Source: Amorphoplanes digitatis (GTDB lineage Bacteria > Actinomycetota > Actinomycetes > Mycobacteriales > Micromonosporaceae). Taken from it: a stretch of DNA of 64,000 bases. A program made the position numbers and the translations under genes. Location: NCBI RefSeq assembly GCF_014205335.1, contig NZ_JACHNH010000001.1, forward strand, positions 992,001-1,056,000. Direction: 5' to 3'. The first letter of the stretch is position 1, and each line of letters begins with the position of its first letter. The notes beneath the pieces were generated by a model. That model ran no database searches. It was not told the DNA's origin and saw only the letters and a list, made by a program, of their open reading frames with translations. Shown piece after piece: positions 8,754 to 15,812 of this stretch.

Positions 8754-9215
8754 ATGGCGAGTTGGCAGGACCTCGAGAGGGACTTCGGCGAGTTCGCGGC
8801 GAAGGTCAAGGCGCGCTTCGAAGCAGGCACCAACAAGACCATCGCGACGTTGCGCCGCGACGGGTCTCCGCGCATCAGCGCGAGTGAGATGAAGTTCGAC
8901 GACGGCCAGATCACCTTCGGCATGATGGGTGGCTCGATGAAGCTGCGGGACGTGCGTCGCGACCCTCGGATCGCGATACACAGCCCCACCCTGGAGCCGC
9001 CGGCCGAACACCCCGAAAGCTGGCCGGGTGACGCGAAGCTGGCGGGAAGGGCGGTGGAGGTTCCGCCGCCGCCGGACACGCCCTTCGCCGGCGCGGGATT
9101 CTTCCGCGTCGAGATCACGGAATTGGCCCTGACATACGTGGGCGAGCCCGCAGACCACCTCGTCATCGAATCCTGGGACGCCGATCACGGCTACCGCCGC
9201 CGCACCCGCGAGTAG
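8754..9215 (+). CDS. Pyridoxamine 5'-phosphate oxidase-fold protein (FMN/F420-binding)
   Basis: This 153-aa protein has the split-barrel PNPOx fold. The N-terminal part TIATLRRDGSPRISASEMKFDDGQITF is typical of the actinobacterial FMN/F420-dependent reductase group, and MKLRDVRRDPRIAIHS follows as the next strands. It is likely a small flavin- or F420-dependent reductase; the substrate is unknown. ATG 8754 is preferred to the upstream frame opening because it begins at the conserved fold. The 3' end runs directly into the repeat array at 9.2-9.7 kb. Confidence 0.85.
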   Translation: MASWQDLERDFGEFAAKVKARFEAGTNKTIATLRRDGSPRISASEMKFDDGQITFGMMGGSMKLRDVRRDPRIAIHSPTLEPPAEHPESWPGDAKLAGRAVEVPPPPDTPFAGAGFFRVEITELALTYVGEPADHLVIESWDADHGYRRRTRE

Positions 9216-9285
9216 GTGGGCGTTCCACGAACGCAACCGGGTGCCGGCGTTCGGTGCGCCGCCCTGCACGGCGTGGTCGATTCGC

Positions 9286-9705
9286 GCGGTGTCGGGTCGT
9301 CACGGCTGCGATCGGGTGTCGGTCTTGGGTGTGCGGTCATGCGTGGCGCGGTCGGTCCAGGCGGTATCGGATCGTCACGACTGCAATCGGGTGCCGGTCT
9401 TTGGAGTGTGGTGTGCGGCGTGGTCGATTTGCGCGGTGTGGGGTCGTCGCGGCCGCGGCCGCGGCCGCAGTCGGGTGTCGGCCTTGGGTGTGCGCTCACA
9501 CGAGGCGCGGTCGATCCAGGCGGTGTCGCACTGCCGCGGCTGCGATCAGGTGTCAGCCTTGGGTGTGCGGTCATGCGCGGCGCGGCGGGTTCGCGCGGTG
9601 TGGGGTCGTCACGACTGAGATCGGGTGTCGGTCTTGGGTGTGCGCTCCCGCGCGGCGCGGTCGGTCCAGGTGGTGCTGGATCGTCGCGGCTGCGGGTAGC
9701 GGGCG
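9286..9705 (+). repeat. Imperfect 75-nt tandem repeat array at a convergent junction
   Basis: About five and a half diverged units start at 9286 (75 nt), 9361 (72), 9433 (87, expanded by a CGGCCG run), 9520 (75), 9595 (75) and 9670 (partial). Each begins GCGGTGTsGGrTCGTCrCGr and contains TCGGTCTTGGGTGTGCGsTC. A degenerate half unit precedes the first. The array fills the space between the PNPOx-fold gene and the GntR gene, which face each other. All lengths are multiples of three, so frames stay open on both strands; no ORF here looks like a protein. Confidence 0.85.
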
Positions 9706-9709
9706 GTGA

Positions 9710-10114
9710 TCAGGGGCGGGTGAGCTGGACCCGGTCTGCCGGGTGCACTGTCTTCGTGCCGTCGGTCGCCGTGATGACAAGCACCGGGACGCCCTCGCCC
9801 AGGCGGTACTGCCGGCGCTCCGCGTCGGTCGGCATGCGGGCGCCCGCGCGTTCGCCGCGACCGAGGGTCACGGTCTCGGTCGGCTCCGGCACGCGGACGA
9901 ACGTCCCACGTGGCCGGTCGACGGTGACCAGTCCCTCCGTGCGCAGTTGGCCGATGGCCTGGCGCACGGTGGTGCGACTGATGCCGTACTCCTGGGCCAG
10001 ACGCAGCTCACTGGGCAGCGGCTCGCCGGGGGCGAGGTCGCCGGACTCGATCTGGTCGCGCAACAGATCGGCAAGCTGGCGGAAGACCGCGCGGTCGGCC
10101 GAGGGATCGATCAT
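9710..10114 (-). CDS. GntR-family transcriptional regulator (short form)
   Basis: A 134-aa protein whose first 75 residues are a GntR winged helix: AVFRQLADLLRDQIESGDL, then LPSELRLAQEYGISRTTVRQAIGQLRTEGLV and the wing PRGTFVR. The remaining 55 residues are too short for a full UTRA or FCD effector domain, but the tail VLVITATDGTKTVHPAD may be a small ligand or dimer module. The ATG start at 10114 follows a 45-bp palindromic upstream region. It may regulate itself or the small-protein operon at 10.3-11.8 kb. Confidence 0.88.
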   Translation of the reverse strand: MIDPSADRAVFRQLADLLRDQIESGDLAPGEPLPSELRLAQEYGISRTTVRQAIGQLRTEGLVTVDRPRGTFVRVPEPTETVTLGRGERAGARMPTDAERRQYRLGEGVPVLVITATDGTKTVHPADRVQLTRP

Positions 10115-10123
10115 GGCTCACAC

Positions 10124-10159
10124 CGTACGTGGTCACGATGCTCCATAGCATTGTACGTA
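10124..10159 (-). promoter_or_regulatory. Inverted repeats upstream of the GntR gene
   Basis: Two nested symmetrical elements: the inner repeat ATGCT-CCAT-AGCAT (10138-10151) and flanking CGTACGT (10124-10130) and GTACGTA (10153-10159). On the minus strand the inner edge reads TACAAT (10150-10155), a good -10 hexamer, 36 nt before the gntR ATG. The layout suits an autoregulatory operator; no convincing -35 was seen. Confidence 0.5.
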
Positions 10160-10296
10160 TGTTCGATTGTCGGTACGCTCCAACGGCCACACTGAGAAGG
10201 CCGAGCTCGATCGGGTGGTGCATGGCGGCGGCGGTCGGCGGTCCCTGCGAGGTCCCGGCCGCCGTCTGCCCTCATTGCTGCGACATCCGGGAGCGC

Positions 10297-10398
10297 TTAT
10301 GCCGAACGTCGACTGGAATCCGGAGCACTCACCCACCGAGCCGCCCAGGCCCGTCTGGCCTCAGCCACGGCGGCGGGATCGGCAACTCCGATGCTCAC
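10297..10398 (-). CDS. 33-aa microprotein, translationally coupled
   Basis: A very short frame beginning MSIGVADPAAVAEARRAWAA and ending SRRSA. It is included because its GTG start overlaps the upstream stop (TAGTG) and has a perfect GGAGG seven bases upstream. The Ala/Arg-rich centre could form one amphipathic helix. Without homologues it may instead be a leader or a decayed gene end. The stop at 10297 lies 183 nt before the gntR start. Confidence 0.4.
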   Translation of the reverse strand: MSIGVADPAAVAEARRAWAARWVSAPDSSRRSA

Positions 10399-10685
10399 TA
10401 TTGATCCTCCAAGGGTTTCCGGATCGGCAGCCCGGTGAGACTCGGCCGCACCCACGAGAGGAAACGCTCGTAGAGATCCGGAGGCGGTGCGACGTCCTGG
10501 GTGACGAGGTCGTTCATCGCCTCGCACATGTAGGACGACATGTAGATCGTCAAGCTGGACGGGTGCCGGTGAAACTCGGCGAGCAGCTCATCCTTCGCAT
10601 ACGCGCACGGCCAGGGACGCCCACAGGCGAGGCAGTCCCACGTTGGTCGAGCGCCGAGATGCTCGGCTCTCTCCTGAGCGCTCAC
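10398..10685 (-). CDS. Small Cys-motif protein (CxxCGxPWPC)
   Basis: A 95-aa protein of unknown function. It carries TWDCLACGRPWPCAYAKDEL (Cys 18, 21 and 27), then EFHRHPSSLTIYMSSYMCEAM and a C-terminal WVRPSLTGLP. I recall similar short hypothetical proteins in Micromonosporaceae, sometimes labelled flavin reductase without support. The three cysteines could bind a metal. Start GTG 10685 is chosen because it overlaps the upstream stop by GTGA; a longer frame reaches 10778. It sits in the middle of a coupled three-gene set. Confidence 0.7.
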   Translation of the reverse strand: MSAQERAEHLGARPTWDCLACGRPWPCAYAKDELLAEFHRHPSSLTIYMSSYMCEAMNDLVTQDVAPPPDLYERFLSWVRPSLTGLPIRKPLEDQ

Positions 10686-11758
10686 CGCCGGTGACCCTGA
10701 CTGGCCCGATATGCCTGGGCCGGAGTGAGGCCGCCGGCGCGGCCGACCTGCGAAAGCAGCACGGTAGGCGCGGCCCACGCAGGCGCCCGGGCCTGGGCCG
10801 CACCGTTGGCACTCGCACCGTCACCCCGGTCCTGCCTGCGCGGCCCGGGTCCTTCTCTGGGTTCGTGTGCCTGGACGTGCTCGGTTGGTCTGGCCGTATT
10901 TCTGGGTCCGTGTGTCTCGGTGAACCCGTCCGGTCCGGGTCCGTCTCTAGGTTCGTATACCCGGGCGTGGTTACTCGGCTCGGGTCTGTCTCCGGGCCTG
11001 TGTATCTGGGTTTGGCCGGCTGCCCGGGGTCCATCTCTGGGCTCGTGCGCGTTGCGCAACGGGAGGTAGTCACCCGGCCTGACCTCCTCGGACGGTGCCG
11101 TTATGCCGCTTGCCCGGATGAAGCCGCCCGGTGCGGCGAGGATGCTGGCCGACGCGGCGCCCGCAGGCTGACGATCATCGCCCAACCTGGTACGGGCACT
11201 GCCCGCCGTGCCGTCGACCGGCGTCGCCGGGTCGCGTGCGCGGGTTGCTCTGCCGGCGTCGAAGTGAGGTCGGCGGCGTGTGCTCGCGGGGTCGGTGTGG
11301 CGTGCGGTCGGCGTGGTTGGTTCGCGTGCGGGGGCTCGTCCGCCGGTGTGCGGGTGGAGCCGGTGGCGTCCGCTCTCCCTGTCGGCGTGGCCGGCGAGCG
11401 GCCAGGCCGGATCTCGTGCACAGGCAGCCCTGGCCGCTTCGAGGTAGGCGATCGGGCTGACCCTGGCGATCGCGGCGGAGTCGTAGCCCGGTTGAGCCGG
11501 GCGGATAGGACTCGCTCTCGGTGCCGGGATCCTCGCGCTTGTGGGCATCGAGGGCCTGGCGGTCCCGCTCGCGATCGGCCGGCCGTCGGCGGGCGAAGCC
11601 GTGTTCGGAGGGTAGGGGAGTGGCGGCGCCGGGACCAGCCGGTCCACGCACGGGGCCGGCAAGCCGCACGAGCATCGCCGCCACAGTGAGCGCCACATGC
11701 GCCTATGGGACGGCCCGTGCGGCACCGGTCTCTGGCACCGTCTACGAGGGATAGTCAT
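10682..11758 (-). CDS. Cys-motif protein with internal 15-residue repeats
   Basis: A 358-aa frame judged real for three reasons. The N-terminus has Cys 29, 31 and 37 in RRCSCGLPAPCVDRL, similar to the CGRPWPC of the next gene. The C-terminus WAAPTVLLSQVGRAGGLTPA (followed by QAYRA) resembles an end I recall from short Micromonosporaceae proteins. Its stop overlaps the next start by GTGA. Between these ends lies Pro/Arg/Thr-rich sequence including five 15-residue repeats (about 230-304; for example EPRDGPGPDGFTETH). No enzymatic fold is visible and most is probably disordered. The ATG has only a weak CGGTGG upstream. Function unknown. Confidence 0.5.
   Translation of the reverse strand: MTIPRRRCQRPVPHGPSHRRMWRSLWRRCSCGLPAPCVDRLVPAPPLPYPPNTASPADGRPIASGTARPSMPTSARIPAPRASPIRPAQPGYDSAAIARVSPIAYLEAARAACARDPAWPLAGHADRESGRHRLHPHTGGRAPAREPTTPTARHTDPASTRRRPHFDAGRATRARDPATPVDGTAGSARTRLGDDRQPAGAASASILAAPGGFIRASGITAPSEEVRPGDYLPLRNAHEPRDGPRAAGQTQIHRPGDRPEPSNHARVYEPRDGPGPDGFTETHGPRNTARPTEHVQAHEPREGPGPRRQDRGDGASANGAAQARAPAWAAPTVLLSQVGRAGGLTPAQAYRASQGHRR
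10846..11070 (-). repeat. 45-nt tandem repeat, five units
   Basis: Units begin at 10846, 10891, 10936, 10981 and 11026, each exactly 45 nt and 60-75% alike, with the recurrent core CTCTGGGTTCGTGTG on the plus strand. The period equals 15 codons, so it stays in frame inside the minus-strand gene 10682-11758. It accounts for the open overlapping plus-strand frames here. Confidence 0.85.
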
Positions 11759-11808
11759 GCGACCACCGTAGTTGTCGTGTAACTAGGTGTCTCTTACCAA
11801 GTTGACCC

Positions 11809-11823
11809 ATGACTAATAGTCAT
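11809..11823 (+). promoter_or_regulatory. Perfect 15-nt palindrome covering the HTH start codon
   Basis: ATGACTA-A-TAGTCAT is a perfect palindrome whose first base is the A of the HTH gene ATG. The right half with its flank (TAGTCATGCG, 11817-11826) recurs at 11752-11761, where it covers the ATG of the divergent gene. This is a plausible autoregulatory operator pair controlling both divergent genes. Confidence 0.55.
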
Positions 11824-12051
11824 GCGTCTACGGTCGATCATGTGGCAGCTAAGCCGATCCGACTGATGGGTGCGCACGAGATCCGTGTCCGCTTGGGCGG
11901 AGTGAGTCGCCAGCGCGCATACCAGATCACGAGCAGGGCGGACTTCCCCGCGCCCGTCGCCGATCTCGCGCAGGGCAAGGTCTGGATGACCGAGGACGTC
12001 GAGGCCTGGATGAAGGTCCACCGCCGCGACGTCGACGACGCCGAAGCCTGA
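11809..12051 (+). CDS. AlpA/MerR-like helix-turn-helix protein
   Basis: An 80-aa DNA-binding protein with one winged-HTH of the AlpA/excisionase type: LMGAHEIRVRLGGVSRQRAY is the HTH, then ITSRADFPAPVADLAQGKVW (strand and wing) and MTEDVEAWMKVHRR (last helix). Such proteins act as excisionases or small regulators. ATG 11809 could be a leaderless start; an in-frame ATG at 11866 would still keep the HTH. It is divergent from the Cys-motif operon with only 50 nt between starts. No integrase is adjacent; xerC is the only recombinase near. Confidence 0.8.
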   Translation: MTNSHASTVDHVAAKPIRLMGAHEIRVRLGGVSRQRAYQITSRADFPAPVADLAQGKVWMTEDVEAWMKVHRRDVDDAEA

Positions 12052-12091
12052 CGGAGACCGCCCCGGCGCCCTGGCGGCGATAGCCGACCAG

Positions 12092-12243
12092 GCGCCCGGC
12101 TTCCGCGCCCGGCTTCCGCGCCCGGCTTCCGCGCCCGGCTTCCGCGCCCGGCTTCCGCGCCCGGCTTCCGCGCCCGGCTTCCGCGCCCGGCTTCCGCGCC
12201 CGGCTTCCGCGCCCGGCTTCCGCGCCCGGCTTCCGCGCCCGGC
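12092..12243 (+). repeat. Perfect 13-bp tandem repeat, 11 full copies
   Basis: The unit GCGCCCGGCTTCC is repeated eleven times without a mismatch (12092-12234), followed by a 9-nt partial copy. It fills most of the 254-nt gap between the HTH gene and the convergent dprA. Perfect identity points to recent expansion or ongoing slippage. Thirteen is not a multiple of three, so it is not a protein repeat. Confidence 0.97.
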
Positions 12244-12305
12244 CGCTGATCTCGGGCTGCCTCGGCAGCGAATCTGGGCCACCGCCCGATCCGGGCAATC
12301 AGCCG

Positions 12306-13496
12306 TCATCTCGGTGAGCGTGCTAGCGCCACCCCGTTGCTCCGGCGTACCACCAGGCCGGCCATCTCCAAGAGGGACAGGCGGCGGAGGACGGTGCGCA
12401 CGCCCAGGCCCGCCTTCGCCGCCAGTTCCTGCGGATCGGCGGTGCCGCGCCGCGGCATCGCCTCCAACACCAGCGCCGATTCCTCGTCCAGGCCATCGTG
12501 CGGCCGGTCCCGGCCGCGCGGCACCTCGGCCAGGTACTCACCGATCTTTCCGACCTCGTCCAGTACGTGTGGCAGCCCCGTCACGACTGTGACCTCCGGA
12601 TGCTTGCGAAGCAGTTCGTGGCAGCCGACCGACATCGCGGAGGTGACCGGGCCCGGCACCACCATCGCGCGCCGGTTGAGGGCGATCGTTCTGCCCATCG
12701 TCTGCACCGCGCCGCTGCGGGCCGCGGCCTCGACGATCACCGTTCCCGCCGTCGCCGCCGCGATCACCCGGTTGCGGATCAGGAACCGGTGCCGCAGCGG
12801 TTCCGCGCCCGGCGGCCACTCGCTCATCAGCACCCCGCTGTCCGCGATCTGTTCGAACATGGCCGTGTTTCCCATCGGGTAGGGCCGGTCGATCCCGCAC
12901 GCCAGGATCGCCACCGTCAATCCGCCGGCCGAGAGCGCGGCACGGTGCGCCGTCGCGTCGATGCCGAACGCCCCGCCCGACACCACCGTCCATTCGCGCT
13001 CCGCCAATCCGAACCCCAGATCGTTCGTCACGTGTGTCCCGTAGTTCGTCGCCGCGCGGGCACCCACCACCGCGACGGAGCGGGCGAACGCCTGGTCCAA
13101 CGGCCAGCCGCTGCGAACCCAGAGGCACAGCGGCGGCCGGACGTCCCGGTTCACCCGCCCGCCGCCCTCCAGCTCGAGGGTGGCCAAGGCGTTCACGGTG
13201 GTGGGCCACTCGGGATCCGCGGGCACGACGACGCGCGCGCCGAGACGTTCCCCGCGTTGCAGGGCGGCTTCGGCCTGGCGCCGCGGGTCGACGGCGGCGG
13301 CCCGGGCGAGCACGGCCGCGCGTAGCGCCGGCTCGCCGATGTCGCCCCGCAACAGCCGCTCCAACGTCGCGTCGGCGCCGTCCGCCTGCACCAGTTGCCA
13401 TATCGCGCGGTTGCCGGGTTCGGCGAGGCAGGTCAACGCCACCCGAGCCATCCGGTCCGCACCGTCACCACCCGCCGGCCCGCTCACGCCACCCAC
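12306..13496 (-). CDS. dprA: DNA-processing protein DprA/Smf
   Basis: DprA loads RecA on incoming single-stranded DNA during transformation. This 396-aa copy has an N-terminal SAM-like helical part (about 15-75), the Rossmann domain with SVAVVGARAATNYG, VVSGGAFGIDATAHRAAL and ILACGIDRPYPMGN, and a C-terminal winged helix DprA_WH (about 325-390). GTG 13496 is the outermost start; GTG 13487 or ATG 13451 are possible. In most relatives comM and dprA touch; here a repeat-filled 360-nt gap separates them. Confidence 0.95.
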   Translation of the reverse strand: MGGVSGPAGGDGADRMARVALTCLAEPGNRAIWQLVQADGADATLERLLRGDIGEPALRAAVLARAAAVDPRRQAEAALQRGERLGARVVVPADPEWPTTVNALATLELEGGGRVNRDVRPPLCLWVRSGWPLDQAFARSVAVVGARAATNYGTHVTNDLGFGLAEREWTVVSGGAFGIDATAHRAALSAGGLTVAILACGIDRPYPMGNTAMFEQIADSGVLMSEWPPGAEPLRHRFLIRNRVIAAATAGTVIVEAAARSGAVQTMGRTIALNRRAMVVPGPVTSAMSVGCHELLRKHPEVTVVTGLPHVLDEVGKIGEYLAEVPRGRDRPHDGLDEESALVLEAMPRRGTADPQELAAKAGLGVRTVLRRLSLLEMAGLVVRRSNGVALARSPR

Positions 13497-13594
13497 CCGC
13501 GCAGGTCCGCCGAGTCAGGTTGAGGGGAATGGAGGCCAACGATGTCGCGGGCCGATGAAGCCCAAGCTGCCGAACGCAGGACTGTCTGATGGCG

Positions 13595-13804
13595 GCTGGG
13601 CGTGGGGAAGGGCTTCTGGTGCAGGGCGGGCGAGGGGTAGGCCGCCTGGTGGGAGGTGGTTGGGGAGTGGGTTGTCGTGTGGAGGGTGGGTGTGGGGAAG
13701 GGCCTCGGGTGGAAGGCGGGCGAGGAGTGGGTCGTCGGGTGGGAGGCCCGTGAGGAGAGAGCTGGCTGGTGGGAGGTCGATGAGGGGACAAGGGGTCGGT
13801 GGGC
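13595..13804 (+). repeat. 30-nt tandem repeat between comM and dprA, with a G-quadruplex motif
   Basis: Seven diverged 30-nt units, extremely G-rich on the plus strand (recurrent GTGGGAGG and GTGGGGAAGG). The stretch 13684-13702 reads GGGTGGGTGTGGGGAAGGG, a canonical four-tract G-quadruplex motif with loops of 1, 3 and 2. Translated on the minus strand (ATG 13882, stop 13484-13486) it gives 132 aa with a His every ten residues. That frame overlaps comM by 26 nt and dprA by 13 nt and has GGGAG before its ATG, but the low complexity and all-frames-open state make a protein doubtful. Confidence 0.75.
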
Positions 13805-13856
13805 GGGTGGGGTTTCGGGGGTGTGGGGCGGCGGGTTGGCGGTTGATTGGCGGTTG

Positions 13857-15398
13857 TCAGGAGGCTTGGTCTGTTCGGTCATGGGCGTCTCCCATTCGTA
13901 GTTGTGCTGCCTCGTCCACGTCCGGGCCCGACGGTCGTTCCCGTCCGTCCAGGTCCGCGATTGACCAGGCCAGCCGGAGGATCCGGTCGAATCCGCGTGC
14001 CGACAGCGCGCCGCGGTCCAGGCGCGCGCGTAGCGCCGCCGTGTTCCTGGCCGGCAGGCGCCACGGTGGCTGCCGTAGTCGTGGGCCCGGCACCTCCGCG
14101 TTGACCCGCCAGCCGCCCGCCGCCCAGCGCGCTGCCGCCGCCGCGCGGGCCCGGGCCACGCGGGCCGCGACCGTCGCGGAGTCCTCGGCCGGTGTCGTGG
14201 CCGTCATCAGCACGGCGGCGCTGAGTGGCTGGATCCGGATCTGGATGTCGATCCGGTCGAGCAGCGGGCCCGACAGCTTGCCGAGGTAGCGCCGGCGCGC
14301 CAACGCCGTGCACTCGCACCACTGGTCGCCGGCCGGGCTGGCGCACGGGCACGGGTTCGCGGCCAGGACCAGCTGGACCCGGGCCGGGTACTCGGTGTTG
14401 CCGCGGGCGCGGGCCAGCAGCACCCGGCCGCTCTCCAGCGGCTGCCGGAGCGCCTGGAGCGCGGCGTTCGCGAACTCGGGTGCCTCGTCCAGGAACAGCA
14501 CGCCGCGGTGTGCCAGGGACAGCGCGCCCGGCCGGGCCAGGCCCGAGCCGCCGCCCACCAGGGCCGCCAGGCTCGCGCTGTGATGCGGCGCCTGGAACGG
14601 TGGCCGGCGCACCAGCCGGCCGTCCTGGGGCAGGAGGCCCGCGATCGAGTGCAGCGCCGTCACCTCCAGCGCCGACTCGTCGTCCAGCGGGGGCAGGATC
14701 GACGGCAGGCGTTCGGCAAGCATCGTCTTGCCCGCGCCGGGTGGTCCGAGCATCGCCAGGTGGTGGCCGCCGGCCGCGGCGACCTCGAGGGCGTACCGGC
14801 CCAGTTGCTGTCCGGCCAGGTCGGCCAGGTCGGGGCCGGGTGCCGGCGGCTCCGGTTCGGCCGGGGGCGGGTCCAGCAGGCGGTCCTCGCCGCGGACGTA
14901 CGCGACCAGCCGGTGCAGCGAGTCGACCGCCCGCACGGTCACGCCGGGCACCACCGTCGCCTCGCGGGCGTTGCCCAGGGGGACGATCACCCGGGTCGTC
15001 CCGGCCCGGGCGGCCGCCGCCACCATCGGCAGCACTCCGCGGATCGGGCGCACCGCACCGTCCAGACCCAGCTCGCCCAGCAGGACCACGCCCGCGAGCG
15101 GCGCCGTCGGTAGTTCGCCGGCGCCGGCCAGCAGGGCGCACGCGATCGCCAGGTCGAACGCGCTGCCGTGTTTCGGCAGGGTCGCCGGCAGCAGGTTCAC
15201 CGTGATCCGGCGGTTGGGCCAGGTCTGGCCGGAGTTGACCACGGCCGCGCGGACCCGGTCTCTCGCCTCGTGCAGCGCGGTGTCCGGCAGGCCGGTCAGC
15301 ACGACCGCCGGCAGGCCCGGTGACAGGTCGGCCTCCACCTCGATGAGGTGGCCGGCGAGGCCGACCAGGCCCACGCAGAGCACGCGTGCGTAGCTCAC
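13857..15398 (-). CDS. comM: YifB/ComM family Mg-chelatase-like AAA+ ATPase
   Basis: ComM is a hexameric branch-migration helicase acting in natural transformation. The 513-aa protein has an N-terminal ChlI-type domain (SPGLPAVVLTGLPDTALHEA), Walker A GPPGAGKTM (about 218), Walker B VLFLDEAPEF (about 300), a conserved CPC cysteine motif ANPCPC with downstream Cys residues (WCEC), and the C-terminal Mg-chelatase domain. The GTG start is directly adjacent to the yraN stop. Gene order yraN-comM-dprA is typical of actinobacteria. Confidence 0.95.
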   Translation of the reverse strand: MSYARVLCVGLVGLAGHLIEVEADLSPGLPAVVLTGLPDTALHEARDRVRAAVVNSGQTWPNRRITVNLLPATLPKHGSAFDLAIACALLAGAGELPTAPLAGVVLLGELGLDGAVRPIRGVLPMVAAAARAGTTRVIVPLGNAREATVVPGVTVRAVDSLHRLVAYVRGEDRLLDPPPAEPEPPAPGPDLADLAGQQLGRYALEVAAAGGHHLAMLGPPGAGKTMLAERLPSILPPLDDESALEVTALHSIAGLLPQDGRLVRRPPFQAPHHSASLAALVGGGSGLARPGALSLAHRGVLFLDEAPEFANAALQALRQPLESGRVLLARARGNTEYPARVQLVLAANPCPCASPAGDQWCECTALARRRYLGKLSGPLLDRIDIQIRIQPLSAAVLMTATTPAEDSATVAARVARARAAAAARWAAGGWRVNAEVPGPRLRQPPWRLPARNTAALRARLDRGALSARGFDRILRLAWSIADLDGRERPSGPDVDEAAQLRMGDAHDRTDQAS

Positions 15399-15758
15399 CT
15401 AGAACGCCGCCCGCACGTGCTCGACCACGGTCGCGCCGCGCCGCTGCGGCAGCACGGCCACCACGTCGAAGCGGATCTCGTGCGGGCGTATCGACGTTTC
15501 CGCCAGCCAGCGTGCCGCGAGCCGGCGCAGGCGGCGGACCTTCGCCGGGCTGATCGCCTCCGCCGGGGTGCCGTAGTGGTCGCCGCGCCGGGTCTTGACC
15601 TCGCAGAACACCACGTCGTCGCCATCGCGGAGGATCAGGTCGACCTCGCCCTCGGTGCGCCGCCAGTTGCGGGCGAGCACCACCAGGCCCTGCGCGCGCA
15701 GGTAACGCTCGGCCGTGCGCTCGCCGTAGGCGCCGACCGCCTTTCGCTCCGTCGTCAT
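15399..15758 (-). CDS. yraN: YraN/UPF0102 family endonuclease-like protein
   Basis: A 119-aa protein with the restriction-endonuclease-like fold of UPF0102: ERTAERYLRAQGLVVLARNW, the metal motif GEVDLILRDGDDVVFCEVKT (E-x-D ... E-x-K) and [13 protein letters not shown]. The exact role is unsettled, but it is conserved beside comM and dprA. The frame opens at 15842; ATG 15758 matches the family N-terminus and length. It ends exactly where comM starts. Confidence 0.94.
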   Translation of the reverse strand: MTTERKAVGAYGERTAERYLRAQGLVVLARNWRRTEGEVDLILRDGDDVVFCEVKTRRGDHYGTPAEAISPAKVRRLRRLAARWLAETSIRPHEIRFDVVAVLPQRRGATVVEHVRAAF

Positions 15759-15812
15759 GGCGGGACCGTGGCGTGCCGGGGCGGGGGTGTGTGCCGGGAA
15801 GGGGTGCCGGGC

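Noticed and set aside
9216-10148. 310-codon plus-strand frame running through the 75-nt array and the GntR gene
   Set aside because: Half of it is antisense to the GntR gene, the rest is repeat translation without complexity.
10643-11689. 348-codon plus-strand frame opposite the Cys-motif gene
   Set aside because: The minus-strand frame has recognisable ends and coupled stop/start overlaps; this one has neither.
11809-12051. AlpA-like HTH as an excisionase of an integrated element
   Set aside because: No integrase, tRNA gene, att repeats or phage genes nearby; xerC is the housekeeping recombinase. Left as a regulator-like protein.
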